From Firm-04 sp045627405 (GTDB lineage Bacteria; Bacillota; Clostridia; Oscillospirales; Ruminococcaceae): DNA of 64,000 nucleotides. The DNA is taken from contig JAZQNP010000093.1 in assembly GCA_045627405.1 (NCBI GenBank), positions 1-64,000 of the forward strand, in the 5' to 3' direction. The translations under genes were made by a program, and so were the position numbers. Under the pieces are notes generated by a model. That model was not told the DNA's origin. It did not search any database and saw only the letters and a program-made list of their open reading frames with translations. Shown one piece after another: positions 1 through 7,277 of the stretch (the stretch's first letter is position 1; each line of letters opens with the position of its first letter).

Positions 1-108
1 ATTTCGTACATCCGGCAGGCTTGCATCGCAACGGTCAAGGGCAAGGGCTTTGCAGGATATGTTGAGGCAATGCAGATACTCAAAGCGTATTTGGAAACGA
101 AAGCGTAA
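1..108 (+). CDS. C-terminal end of an unidentified protein (cut by window edge)
   Basis: Frame 1 is open from the first base to a TAA at 106-108 and encodes 35 residues ending in KAYLETKA. A strong hairpin with a T-run follows at once, which supports a real gene end. The visible residues are a basic stretch followed by what looks like an amphipathic helix. I do not recognise the family, and the start and most of the protein lie outside the window. Confidence 0.6.
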   Translation: MSYIRQACIATVKGKGFAGYVEAMQILKAYLETKA

Positions 109-110
109 AG

Positions 111-152
111 AACTCCCCGTTCCGATTGTTATTTCGGAGCGGGGAGTTTTTA
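111..152 (+). terminator. Rho-independent terminator of the left-edge gene
   Basis: A 15-base arm beginning AACTCCCCG pairs with one mismatch to TCGGAGCGGGGAGTT across a short AT loop and is followed by a T-run. It starts two bases after the stop codon. It may also serve the convergent gene ending at 161. Confidence 0.85.
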
Positions 153-160
153 TTTTCATA

Positions 161-862
161 TCAATAGCCGGCTGCACTAGCACCGTATTCCGCTTGTTCA
201 GTAGTAAACCCTTCAAAAAGAAGCTGATCAATCAGCTCTGCTCTTGAAAAGCTTAAAAAGCTTAAATAACTGTTCGCTGATTCCGCTGCTTCCGCATTCC
301 AATCTGCATTGCAGTTGTCTGCACCGTAAACGGCTTGTTCATGAGTGAATTTTTCGTATTCGAGTTGTTTGATTAAACCTGTATATGAAAAAGCCATCAT
401 ATCTATATAGTTTTTAGCTGATTCCAATGCTTCGGCGTCCCATTTCGCGCCACAGTTATCCGCGCCGAAAATAGCTTCCTCATGAGAATACTTTTCGTAT
501 TCAAGCTGTTCAATCAATCCCTCATATGAAAATGCCATAAGTTCGATGTAGCTTTTTGCAGAAGCGAGTGCATTGATCTGTCCCAATGTCAGCGTGTCAT
601 TATTAGATGAATCTGTTACAGTCTGCGGCTCAGCAGAATCCGTTCTGACCGTTGTACTGTTTGCAGTTGCACTCTCATCAGTCCTTTTGGCAGTCGTTTT
701 AGTCGTTTCTGCGCGATTTGTTTCACTTGATGTTGTTGTGGCCATAGACTCTGAGTTTTGTAAGCTTGTTTCACATTCGTCAGAACCACTGCCTGCCGCC
801 ATAAGCAAAAATACAAATGACGCAAGAAGAGCGGCGGTTGCTTTCAAGGCTTTTTCTTTCAT
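161..862 (-). CDS. Secreted Ltp-repeat protein (three Ltp domains)
   Basis: This 233-residue protein has an N-terminal signal peptide (basic MKEKALK, then a hydrophobic run to about residue 24), a Ser/Thr-rich linker (about 35-90) and three tandem repeats of about 45 residues. Each repeat has the pattern A..S..SYI..MAFS...LI.QLEYE....E.A.YGADN of the Ltp lipoprotein family. In a streptococcal temperate phage an Ltp lipoprotein blocks superinfecting phage DNA entry; chromosomal relatives are mostly uncharacterised. The usual lipobox Cys is missing: the signal region reads LLMAAGSGS, so lipid anchoring is doubtful, although a Cys lies a few residues on (SDEC). Its ATG overlaps the stop of the upstream VanZ-like gene by 4 bp, so the two are co-transcribed. 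The family call is firm; the role is not known. Confidence 0.82.
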   Translation of the reverse strand: MKEKALKATAALLASFVFLLMAAGSGSDECETSLQNSESMATTTSSETNRAETTKTTAKRTDESATANSTTVRTDSAEPQTVTDSSNNDTLTLGQINALASAKSYIELMAFSYEGLIEQLEYEKYSHEEAIFGADNCGAKWDAEALESAKNYIDMMAFSYTGLIKQLEYEKFTHEQAVYGADNCNADWNAEAAESANSYLSFLSFSRAELIDQLLFEGFTTEQAEYGASAAGY

Positions 863-1263
863 GATTGTTTCCTCCTAATAATGAATGTTGCAACGACTGC
901 GCCTATTATATATACGATTATGTCATACACATCAAATACGCCGTTAAATACACTGAACAGTTGCAGGAATTCCGTTACAATGCCGAGCAGCGCGGATGCA
1001 ATGAGTAGAAAAATCCGGTTCCCTTTCAGCATAAAGATCGACTGTAATAGAAATGTAAATGACATTGCCCACAACAGATCAGCACAATAACAATGCATAA
1101 AATCATCTATCAGCGAAATCTGGATATGAACCGGCTGCGGCTTCATAAACGCAGGGATTGCTCTGATGATGTGCGCGTTTTGATTATAGAATAGATAAAC
1201 GACTGCTCCTGCAAATAATAAAATGATGCTTACAAGAATATGATGAAATCGCTTCATAATCAA
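859..1263 (-). CDS. VanZ-like small membrane protein
   Basis: The 134-residue product has about four hydrophobic segments. Near its C terminus it carries the pattern GIVTEFLQLF followed by FDVYDIIVYIIGA, which matches the E..Q and D..D..(N)..G signature of the VanZ-like family. VanZ gives low-level teicoplanin resistance, but most relatives have no known role. It is the first gene of a two-gene operon with the Ltp-repeat gene (4-bp overlap) and has a consensus promoter whose spacer holds a perfect palindrome. The operon is divergent from an XRE regulator, which may control it. Confidence 0.7.
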   Translation of the reverse strand: MIMKRFHHILVSIILLFAGAVVYLFYNQNAHIIRAIPAFMKPQPVHIQISLIDDFMHCYCADLLWAMSFTFLLQSIFMLKGNRIFLLIASALLGIVTEFLQLFSVFNGVFDVYDIIVYIIGAVVATFIIRRKQS

Positions 1264-1306
1264 ACCGCTTTTCTGCCGTGTGGCATTCTATCGTATTAAC
1301 AATCAC

Positions 1307-1335
1307 ATTATACCGCAAATTGCGGCATATGTCAA
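1307..1335 (-). promoter_or_regulatory. Promoter with palindromic spacer for the VanZ/Ltp operon
   Basis: Read on the minus strand, TTGACA (1330-1335) and TATAAT (1307-1312) are separated by exactly 17 bp. The spacer holds the 13-bp palindrome CCGCAAATTGCGG at 1313-1325. A palindrome between the promoter elements is a typical repressor site; the binding protein is inferred, with the divergent XRE gene as first candidate. Confidence 0.75.
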
Positions 1336-1405
1336 TATAAAAGCCGAAAACTGCACATGAAAATCAGAATATTTGTGAAATAACAACAAAGCGGCCAATC
1401 GAATT

Positions 1406-1422
1406 TACTGCAATATGCAGTA
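1406..1422. promoter_or_regulatory. Inverted repeat, likely operator of the XRE gene
   Basis: TACTGCA and TGCAGTA form a perfect inverted repeat around a 3-bp centre, 60 bp before the XRE start codon. A related half-site TTGCAG lies downstream near 1440, next to a TG-extended -10 (TATATT, 1451-1456). This fits autoregulation, which is an inference. Confidence 0.5.
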
Positions 1423-1481
1423 TAAATGAATACAACATTTTGCAGTGTGGTATATTGAATTCACCGGAAGGGGGATTCGGA

Positions 1482-1727
1482 ATGATATACCAGAGGATCC
1501 GCGATTTGAGGGAGGATGCCGACTTAAAACAAAAGGATGTCGCAGAATATCTGCACTGTTCTCAGCAGGTGTACAGCAATTATGAGCTCGGTCAGCGGGA
1601 TATTCCGACGGAAATTCTGATCGCACTTGCGGAATTTCACAAAACAAATGTCGATTATTTGCTTGGGCTGACAGAAGTCCGAACCTATTATAAAGAACTG
1701 GAAATAGCAGCACAGCCGGAAACATGA
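1482..1727 (+). CDS. XRE-family HTH transcriptional regulator
   Basis: This 81-residue protein is essentially one Cro/C1-type HTH domain: YQRIRDLREDADLKQKDVAEYL, then SQQVYSNYELG as the recognition region, then the helix ending in NVDYLLGLT. The ATG at 1482 is chosen over an earlier in-frame ATG at 1440 because GGAAGGGGG precedes it at proper distance and the family starts at this point. It closely resembles the XRE gene at 40833-41051. It is divergent from the VanZ/Ltp operon, with palindromes in the shared intergenic region. Confidence 0.85.
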   Translation: MIYQRIRDLREDADLKQKDVAEYLHCSQQVYSNYELGQRDIPTEILIALAEFHKTNVDYLLGLTEVRTYYKELEIAAQPET

Positions 1728-1769
1728 AAACCGGCGCACAGGAGAATGAACCCCGTGCGCCGGTTTTTT
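1727..1769. terminator. Hairpin between convergent XRE gene and pyrB
   Basis: AAAACCGGCGCAC pairs with GTGCGCCGGTTTT around a short loop, with T-rich sequence on the plus-strand side and a shorter T-run on the minus side. It probably ends both transcripts. Confidence 0.85.
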
Positions 1770-1773
1770 GCTG

Positions 1774-2856
1774 TTATATTTTGAGTGCGCGTTCCTCGCA
1801 GAATTCGCAGACGGTGTGCCCGCCCTCCTGCAAATAGCGTTCCGGCAGATAATGCTCCTGCGACAAAATGCACTTTGGATTGACGCAGCGATGGGTACGG
1901 TTCTCCTCGCCGCGCAGCACAGGCAGATGCGTTTCACTTTCCAGCAGCTTTAAGACCAGTGCCATGCGGACATACATGCCGTATTCCGCCTGCTTGAAAT
2001 AGAGTGCGCGCGGGTCGGCATCGACCGGCACCGCGATTTCGTCCACACGCGGCAGCGGGTGCAATACCGCAAGATCGGATTTTGCATGTGCCATTTTCTC
2101 CGGCGTGAGACAATAGGTGTCTTTTTGTGCGAGATATTCCGCCTCAGAAGCAAACCGTTCCCGTTGAATACGCGTCATATACAGCACGTCCAGCGAACCG
2201 ATTGCCGCATCGAGTGACGGTTCCTCGCGGTATTCACAGCCGGAATCGGTCAGCAGCTTCCGGATATATTCCGGCATACGAAGCTCCGGTGTGGAAATCA
2301 GCACAAATTTGTTGCCCGGATAGCAGGAAAGTGCCTTGCAGAGCGAATGCACGGTTCTGCCGTAGAGCAGATCGCCGCACAGTCCGACCGTCAGATTGTC
2401 GAGGCGTCCTTTTTCCATTTTCAGTGTCAGCAGATCGGTCAGCGTCTGCGTCGGGTGCAGATGTCCGCCGTCTCCGGCATTGACCACACAGCAGTCTGCG
2501 GTCATAGCCGCCGCCTTCGCGCTGCCCGCCATCGGATGCCGGATAATGAGAATGTCCGAATAAGAGCTGACGACCTTGGTCGTATCTTTGAGATTTTCTC
2601 CCTTGGAGACCGAGCTGCTCATCGGGTTGTCGAAGCCGATGATGCTGCCGCCCAGACGGATCATCGCAGACTGAAAGCTCATCTGCGTGCGGGTAGACGG
2701 CTCATAGAACAGCGTTGCCATGATCTTGCCGGCGCACGCCTGCACATAACGCTGCGGGTGCGCGTAAATCGACGCACCGAGGTTGATCACCTTGTTCCAC
2801 CATTCCACGGGATAATCATTCAGGTCGATCAGGTGAGAATATTTCTGCTCGCTCAT
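1774..2856 (-). CDS. pyrB: Aspartate carbamoyltransferase with a C-terminal PyrI-like zinc domain
   Basis: PyrB condenses carbamoyl phosphate with aspartate in pyrimidine synthesis. The 360-residue protein shows the carbamoyl-phosphate motif FYEPSTRT and the later HPLPR motif near a KQAEYGMYVR segment. Catalytic chains usually end near 310 residues. Here about 45 extra residues carry C324-x4-C329 and C350-x2-C353, the arrangement of the zinc domain of the separate regulatory chain PyrI, but without PyrI's nucleotide-binding allosteric domain. This suggests a structural zinc module fused to the catalytic chain; it is not a Cys-free B. subtilis-type PyrB. GGAGG lies 7 bp before the ATG. asnB lies upstream on the same strand. 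No PyrR-type attenuator was seen. Confidence 0.93.
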   Translation of the reverse strand: MSEQKYSHLIDLNDYPVEWWNKVINLGASIYAHPQRYVQACAGKIMATLFYEPSTRTQMSFQSAMIRLGGSIIGFDNPMSSSVSKGENLKDTTKVVSSYSDILIIRHPMAGSAKAAAMTADCCVVNAGDGGHLHPTQTLTDLLTLKMEKGRLDNLTVGLCGDLLYGRTVHSLCKALSCYPGNKFVLISTPELRMPEYIRKLLTDSGCEYREEPSLDAAIGSLDVLYMTRIQRERFASEAEYLAQKDTYCLTPEKMAHAKSDLAVLHPLPRVDEIAVPVDADPRALYFKQAEYGMYVRMALVLKLLESETHLPVLRGEENRTHRCVNPKCILSQEHYLPERYLQEGGHTVCEFCEERALKI

Positions 2857-2882
2857 TCTTATACCTCCGGCGTTTTTTTTAG

Positions 2883-2920
2883 AATGCGGAATGCGGAATG
2901 CGGAATGCGGAATGCGGAAT
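2883..2920. repeat. Short tandem repeat (7-bp unit AATGCGG, about five copies)
   Basis: The unit GAATGCG is repeated head to tail just upstream of pyrB, followed by partial inverted copies (ATTCCG) at 2920-2925 and near 3050. It lies between asnB and pyrB and encodes nothing recognisable. The remaining bases up to 3093 hold no convincing gene. Confidence 0.8.
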
Positions 2921-3093
2921 TATTCCGTATTCCTCGCATTTCGGAAAACCGCAGACAAGGTTTTGAAATCATCATGAAAGCTGCGAGAAGATGACCGCGC
3001 AAGCGGGAATCAGCGCAAGCAGGATGCAAAAGCGGAGATGTACAAAATCATTCCGCATTCCCACGTTTCGCTCTGCAAAGCTGAGCAGTTTGC

Positions 3094-4983
3094 CTATGGC
3101 AAACGTGCCGCATCTCCGCATTCTGCATTAAAATACACATCGTACCACACAAGGAACATATACACCGTCCAGATTTTGCGTGAATTGTCCGCCTTGCCGG
3201 CTCTGTGGTCGTCGAGCAGCTTCACGAGCTGCTGCGTATGGAAGAACTGCTCCGCTGCTTTTGAGGTGAAGCTCTGTTTCACCGTTTCATAGCAGCCGTC
3301 CTCTTTGAGCCAGACGCGGATCGGAACAGGGAATCCCAGTTTCTTTTTCGCAGCTGTATCGGCAGTTTCCTTCGGCGTATCGCGCTTTGCAGCCAGCCGC
3401 ATCGCATATTTTGTCACATACGGCGTATCGCTGTCCGTTGTTGTTTCGCGTGTCACGCGGAAACGGTGCGGAATTTTTTCTGCCAGTGCCATGACCTCTT
3501 TGTCCAGAAACGGTACCCGCAGTTCGAGAGAGTTTGCCATGCTCATCTTATCCGCTTTGAGCAGAATATCGCCTGCCATCCAGAGATGCAGATCGAGATA
3601 CTGCATTTTTGTCACAGGATCGGCGTCCTGCACCTTGTCGTAGTACGGCTTTGTGACCGCCGTCGGATCGGGTGCGTCTGTTTTGATTTTCAGCAGTGCT
3701 TTGCGCTCCTGCGGCGTAAACATATACGCATTGCCGATAAACCGTTCTTCCAGCGTCTTGCCCTTTCGCACAAGGAAGTTCAGACCGCGCTTTGCAGGCA
3801 GCACGCCTGCCGCTTTGCCGATGCCGCGCCGCAGTCCCATCGGGACTTTGTCGTACCATGTGGCGTTCGGCTCGCTGTATACGTTATATCCGCCGAAAAT
3901 CTCATCGGCACCCTCGCCCGAAAGCACAACCTTGACCTGCTCCGCAGCCAGTCTGCACACAAAATACAGCGCGATACAGGACGGATCGGCAAGCGGTTCG
4001 TCCATGTGATACTGAATCTTCGGCAGCATTTCCCAGTATTCTGCCTGCGTGATCACATGACTGTAATTCTCCTTGCCGATTGCGCGGGAAAACCGCTTTG
4101 CCCAGCCGATTTCATTGTATTTCTCATCGCTGCCGAAGCCGACAGTGAATGTCTTATCGACATTTGCTGCGGCGGCAACATAGCTGGAATCGACGCCTGA
4201 CGACAAAAAGCTGCCGACCTCAACGTCCGCAATCTTGTGTGCGCGCACGGAATCCTTGAACGTATCTGAGATTGCCTTCACCCAGTCACCCAGCAGCGGA
4301 TGCTCGTCGGGCGAAAACTGCACGTCCCAGTAACGCCGGACCGTAAGGCTGCCGTTTTCATACAGAAAATAGTGCGCAGGCGGGAGCTTTTTGACGCCCC
4401 TGAAAAAGGTGTCCTCCGTCGGAGAATACTGGAACGTGAGATACTGTTCCAGCACATCGGTGTTCAGCTCCTTTCGGAAGTGCGGGTGTGCAAGAAATGC
4501 CTTGATCTCGCTGCCGAACATGAAGGTCTCGCCCATCTGTGCATAGTACATGGGCTTGATGCCGAAGAAATCGCGCGCGCCGAAGAGCTGCTTTTTCCGG
4601 TCATCCCAGATGACGAAGGAAAACATGCCGCGCAGCTTGTTCAGAAGCTCGGTGCCGTACGCGGCATAGCCGTGGATCAGCACCTCGGAATCGGTCTGTG
4701 TGCGGAAATGATAACCCCTTTGTTCCAGCTCCGCGCGCAGCTCCATATAGTTATAAATTTCTCCGTTGAAGACCAGTACCATGGATCGGTCATCATTGAA
4801 GATCGGTTGATTGCCCTGTTCTGTGATGTCGATGATCGAAAGCCTGCGGTGTCCAAGTGCGATCTCCCCATTGAGATACTTGCCGCCGGCATCCGGACCG
4901 CGGTGGCGAATGCGCTCCATCATGTCCTCTAAGACCGATTCTGCATTGCCGATGTGGTTGGTAAAGCCGATGATACCACACAT
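3094..4983 (-). CDS. asnB: Asparagine synthase (glutamine-hydrolysing)
   Basis: AsnB makes asparagine from aspartate, ATP and glutamine. The start is fixed by the MCGIIGF motif: after removal of Met, Cys1 is the glutaminase nucleophile. AGGAGG lies upstream of this ATG. The class II amidotransferase domain fills roughly residues 1-200 (RHRGPD, LGHRRLSI, FNGEIYN). The synthetase domain follows with the PP-loop LSSGVDSS, then VVLSGEGADEIFGGY and LRVPFLD. The length of 629 residues is normal for the AsnB family. It has its own promoter (5041-5069) and is followed on the same strand by pyrB. Confidence 0.96.
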   Translation of the reverse strand: MCGIIGFTNHIGNAESVLEDMMERIRHRGPDAGGKYLNGEIALGHRRLSIIDITEQGNQPIFNDDRSMVLVFNGEIYNYMELRAELEQRGYHFRTQTDSEVLIHGYAAYGTELLNKLRGMFSFVIWDDRKKQLFGARDFFGIKPMYYAQMGETFMFGSEIKAFLAHPHFRKELNTDVLEQYLTFQYSPTEDTFFRGVKKLPPAHYFLYENGSLTVRRYWDVQFSPDEHPLLGDWVKAISDTFKDSVRAHKIADVEVGSFLSSGVDSSYVAAAANVDKTFTVGFGSDEKYNEIGWAKRFSRAIGKENYSHVITQAEYWEMLPKIQYHMDEPLADPSCIALYFVCRLAAEQVKVVLSGEGADEIFGGYNVYSEPNATWYDKVPMGLRRGIGKAAGVLPAKRGLNFLVRKGKTLEERFIGNAYMFTPQERKALLKIKTDAPDPTAVTKPYYDKVQDADPVTKMQYLDLHLWMAGDILLKADKMSMANSLELRVPFLDKEVMALAEKIPHRFRVTRETTTDSDTPYVTKYAMRLAAKRDTPKETADTAAKKKLGFPVPIRVWLKEDGCYETVKQSFTSKAAEQFFHTQQLVKLLDDHRAGKADNSRKIWTVYMFLVWYDVYFNAECGDAARLP

Positions 4984-5040
4984 AGTATTTTGCCTCCTGA
5001 TGCTGTACCGGAAGATTATGGGATTCACGGTACCTCTCCT

Positions 5041-5069
5041 ATTATACTACTTTTGCCGCAGGATTGCAA
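5041..5069 (-). promoter_or_regulatory. Promoter of asnB
   Basis: On the minus strand TTGCAA (5064-5069), a 17-bp spacer and TATAAT (5041-5046) lie about 60 bp upstream of the asnB start codon. Confidence 0.75.
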
Positions 5070-5187
5070 GAGGAAAGCACACAGACTACGGGTTTCTTCT
5101 GAATTTTTTGCCGAATGACCGCGGATTCCGGAAATGAGTCCCCTCTTTTGATATGATCGGTCGGGATTGTCTCCTTGACCGGGATGA

Positions 5188-5337
5188 AAAAGGGCGGCGT
5201 TGCCTGCATATAGATTCATAGGACAATCACATAAAAAGGATTCCTATATCATTGACGGTATCTGTGTGATAGATGACAACGGTGACAGATACTACTTTGA
5301 CGATTACACATTCCTTTGGTACTTCATGAAACTGTAA
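5188..5337 (+). pseudogene. Possible 3' remnant of a lost gene
   Basis: A plus-strand frame without a credible start encodes a protein-like tail, with DSYIIDGICVIDDNGDRYYF then DDYTFLWYFMKL and a stop at 5335-5337. An in-frame stop lies at 5185-5187. A strong terminator follows immediately, as after a real gene. I read it as the tail of a truncated gene in the degraded region beside guaA. The family is not recognised. Confidence 0.4.
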
Positions 5338-5343
5338 AACAAA

Positions 5344-5388
5344 AAGAGCTATCCGATCCAAATACGAATCAGATAGCTCTTATCTTTT
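5344..5388 (+). terminator. Terminator after the gene remnant
   Basis: AAGAGCTATC pairs with GATAGCTCTT, with further pairing of CGAT/ATC toward the loop, followed by a T-rich tract. It sits a few bases past the stop of the remnant. Confidence 0.75.
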
Positions 5389-5399
5389 CAGACAAATAT

Positions 5400-5504
5400 A
5401 TTTATACTGTTGCCGATAATCGAGAATTGTTGCCAAATCGTTGCCATGATAACGATTTGATAACGGCTTTTGGCGTGTTTACGCCCTATTTTTCGGGACG
5501 TTTA
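5400..5504. other. Non-coding stretch with GTTGCC repeats beside the guaA 3' end
   Basis: Three GTTGCC copies occur within about 45 bp, along with the inverted repeat CAAATCGTT/AACGATTTG. The stretch directly abuts the stop codon of guaA. The 3' end of guaA is a known integration site for mobile elements in many bacteria, so this may be a decayed attachment region. No second copy of the guaA end was found in the window. Confidence 0.35.
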
Positions 5505-7058
5505 TTATTCCCACTCCACCGTTCCGGGCGGCTTAGAGGTAATATCATAGACAACGCGGTTGACGTGAGCAACCTCATTGCAAAGGCGATTGGAGACGCG
5601 GGCAAGGACGTCATACGGGATGCGCGCCCAGTCTGCGGTCATGAAATCATCGGTCGTGACGGCGCGGATTGCGATCAGGTGATCATAGGTTCTGTGGTCG
5701 CCCATGACGCCGACCGTATGTACATCGGGAAGCACGGCAAAATACTGTTTCAATTCCTCTGCGATGCCGCTTTTTTCGATTTCATCGCGGAAGACCGCAT
5801 CGGCTTCCTGCAAGATCTTGATTTTCTCCTCGGTAAGCTCACCGATGATGCGCACGCCAAGTCCCGGGCCGGGGAACGGCTGCCGCCAAACAAGTTCATG
5901 CGGGATGCCCAGCTTTTCTCCGACCGCGCGCACTTCATCCTTAAAAAGGTCTTTCAGCGGCTCGATCGTGCCGTCGAACTGAATATCCTCGGGCATTTTC
6001 ACCATATTGTGATGCGTTTTGATGACGGCGGTGCTGCCCTGACCGGCGGCATTGCCCTTGCCGCTCTCGATGCGGTCAGGATAGATCGTACCCTGTGCGA
6101 AGAAGCCGTCTGCGCCCTCCTCGCGGATTTTATTCCAGAATACGTTATAAAACTCTGTGCCGATGATATTCCGTTTCTGTTCGGGATCGGTCACGCCTTT
6201 GAGCTTGGCAAGAAACTGCTTCTGGCAGTTCACGCGGACAAAATTCATATCGAACAGCCTTGTGAACGTCTCCTCAACAAAATCGCCTTCGTCCTTGCGC
6301 ATGAGTCCCTGATCGACAAAGACGCAGGTGAGCTGTTTCCCGACGGCTCTGCTGAGCAGTGCCGCTGCAACCGACGAATCGACACCGCCGGACAAGCCGA
6401 GAATGACCTTTTTGCTGCCGATTTGTTCCCGCAGCTTTGCAACGGTTGTGCCGATAAAGTCATCCATGACCCAGTCGCCGGCAAAACCGCAGACCTCATA
6501 AAGAAAATTGTGCAGAATCTGCTTACCGAACTGGCTGTGCGTGACCTCCGGATGGAACTGCACAGCATAGACCTTCTGCGCGGGATTTTCAAAGGCGGCA
6601 GAGGGGCAGTCTGCGGAGCTTGCCGTGACGGAGAAGCCCTCCGGCAGCGCACTGACAAAATCGGTGTGGCTCATCCACACGACGCTGGTTTCCGGCACAT
6701 CCTTGAAGAGGACGCTGCTTTGATTCTGCGTGATCTCGATTTTTCCGTATTCACTTTTTTCGCATGCCGAGACCGTGCCGCCGAGCGTATAGGCGACGAG
6801 CTGGCAGCCGTAGCAGATGCCGAGAATCGGAATGCCCAGCGAAAAAATCTCTTTTCCGATGTGCGGCGAGCTTTCGTCGTAGACGCTGTTGGGGCCGCCG
6901 GTGAAAATAATGCCCATCGGGTTAAGTGCGCGGATCTCGTCGATCGGCGTGTCGTACCGCTTGATCTCGCAGTATACGCCGCATTCGCGGACGCGCCTTG
7001 CGATGAGCTGGTTATACTGTCCGCCGAAATCAAGCACGATACAGAGCTGATTTGCCAT
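5505..7058 (-). CDS. guaA: GMP synthase (glutamine-hydrolysing)
   Basis: GuaA converts XMP to GMP using glutamine. The start ATG at 7058 has AAAGGAGG at good spacing; an upstream in-frame codon would give six extra residues without a ribosome site. The class I amidotransferase domain includes LDFGGQYNQLI, the nucleophile Cys82 in GICYGCQ and the HPEVTHS motif. The ATP pyrophosphatase domain starts with GLSGGVDSS, and the dimerisation domain ends in the family-typical PPGTVEWE. The 517-residue length is normal. No purine riboswitch was recognised in the short leader. The 3' end borders a degraded region. Confidence 0.97.
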   Translation of the reverse strand: MANQLCIVLDFGGQYNQLIARRVRECGVYCEIKRYDTPIDEIRALNPMGIIFTGGPNSVYDESSPHIGKEIFSLGIPILGICYGCQLVAYTLGGTVSACEKSEYGKIEITQNQSSVLFKDVPETSVVWMSHTDFVSALPEGFSVTASSADCPSAAFENPAQKVYAVQFHPEVTHSQFGKQILHNFLYEVCGFAGDWVMDDFIGTTVAKLREQIGSKKVILGLSGGVDSSVAAALLSRAVGKQLTCVFVDQGLMRKDEGDFVEETFTRLFDMNFVRVNCQKQFLAKLKGVTDPEQKRNIIGTEFYNVFWNKIREEGADGFFAQGTIYPDRIESGKGNAAGQGSTAVIKTHHNMVKMPEDIQFDGTIEPLKDLFKDEVRAVGEKLGIPHELVWRQPFPGPGLGVRIIGELTEEKIKILQEADAVFRDEIEKSGIAEELKQYFAVLPDVHTVGVMGDHRTYDHLIAIRAVTTDDFMTADWARIPYDVLARVSNRLCNEVAHVNRVVYDITSKPPGTVEWE

Positions 7059-7120
7059 ATGACTCCTCCTTTGCAAAAAGCAGAAAGCCGCAGCAGAACG
7101 GTGCGGCTGAGATATATGTT

Positions 7121-7149
7121 ATTATAGCATGTTTTATGCAGAAATGCAA
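7121..7149 (-). promoter_or_regulatory. Promoter of guaA
   Basis: TTGCAT (7144-7149), 17 bp, and TATAAT (7121-7126) preceded by TG one base away, all on the minus strand, about 60 bp upstream of the guaA start. Confidence 0.75.
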
Positions 7150-7206
7150 GCCGATTTTGCGGATATTCCGAAAGGCTTTTTCTGTGCATTATGACTTAAA
7201 GCGGAA

Positions 7207-7242
7207 ATGACCGCCGGCGCAAAACGGCAGCACCGGCGGTCT
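7207..7242 (-). terminator. Hairpin downstream of the LRR surface-protein gene
   Basis: GACCGCCGG pairs with CCGGCGGTC around a loop of about 14 bases. It lies 35 bp past the stop of the minus-strand gene ending at 7278. The T-run is weak, so termination is likely but not certain. Confidence 0.55.
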
Positions 7243-7277
7243 GTGATAAAAAGGAGACATAGAAATGTATTAGGCGG

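Noticed and set aside
2883..2920. CRISPR-like array
   Set aside because: The 7-bp units are contiguous without spacers; no CRISPR repeats or cas genes were seen anywhere in the window.
5025..5219. 64-codon minus-strand frame upstream of asnB
   Set aside because: It lacks a ribosome site and any recognisable pattern, and overlaps the asnB promoter.
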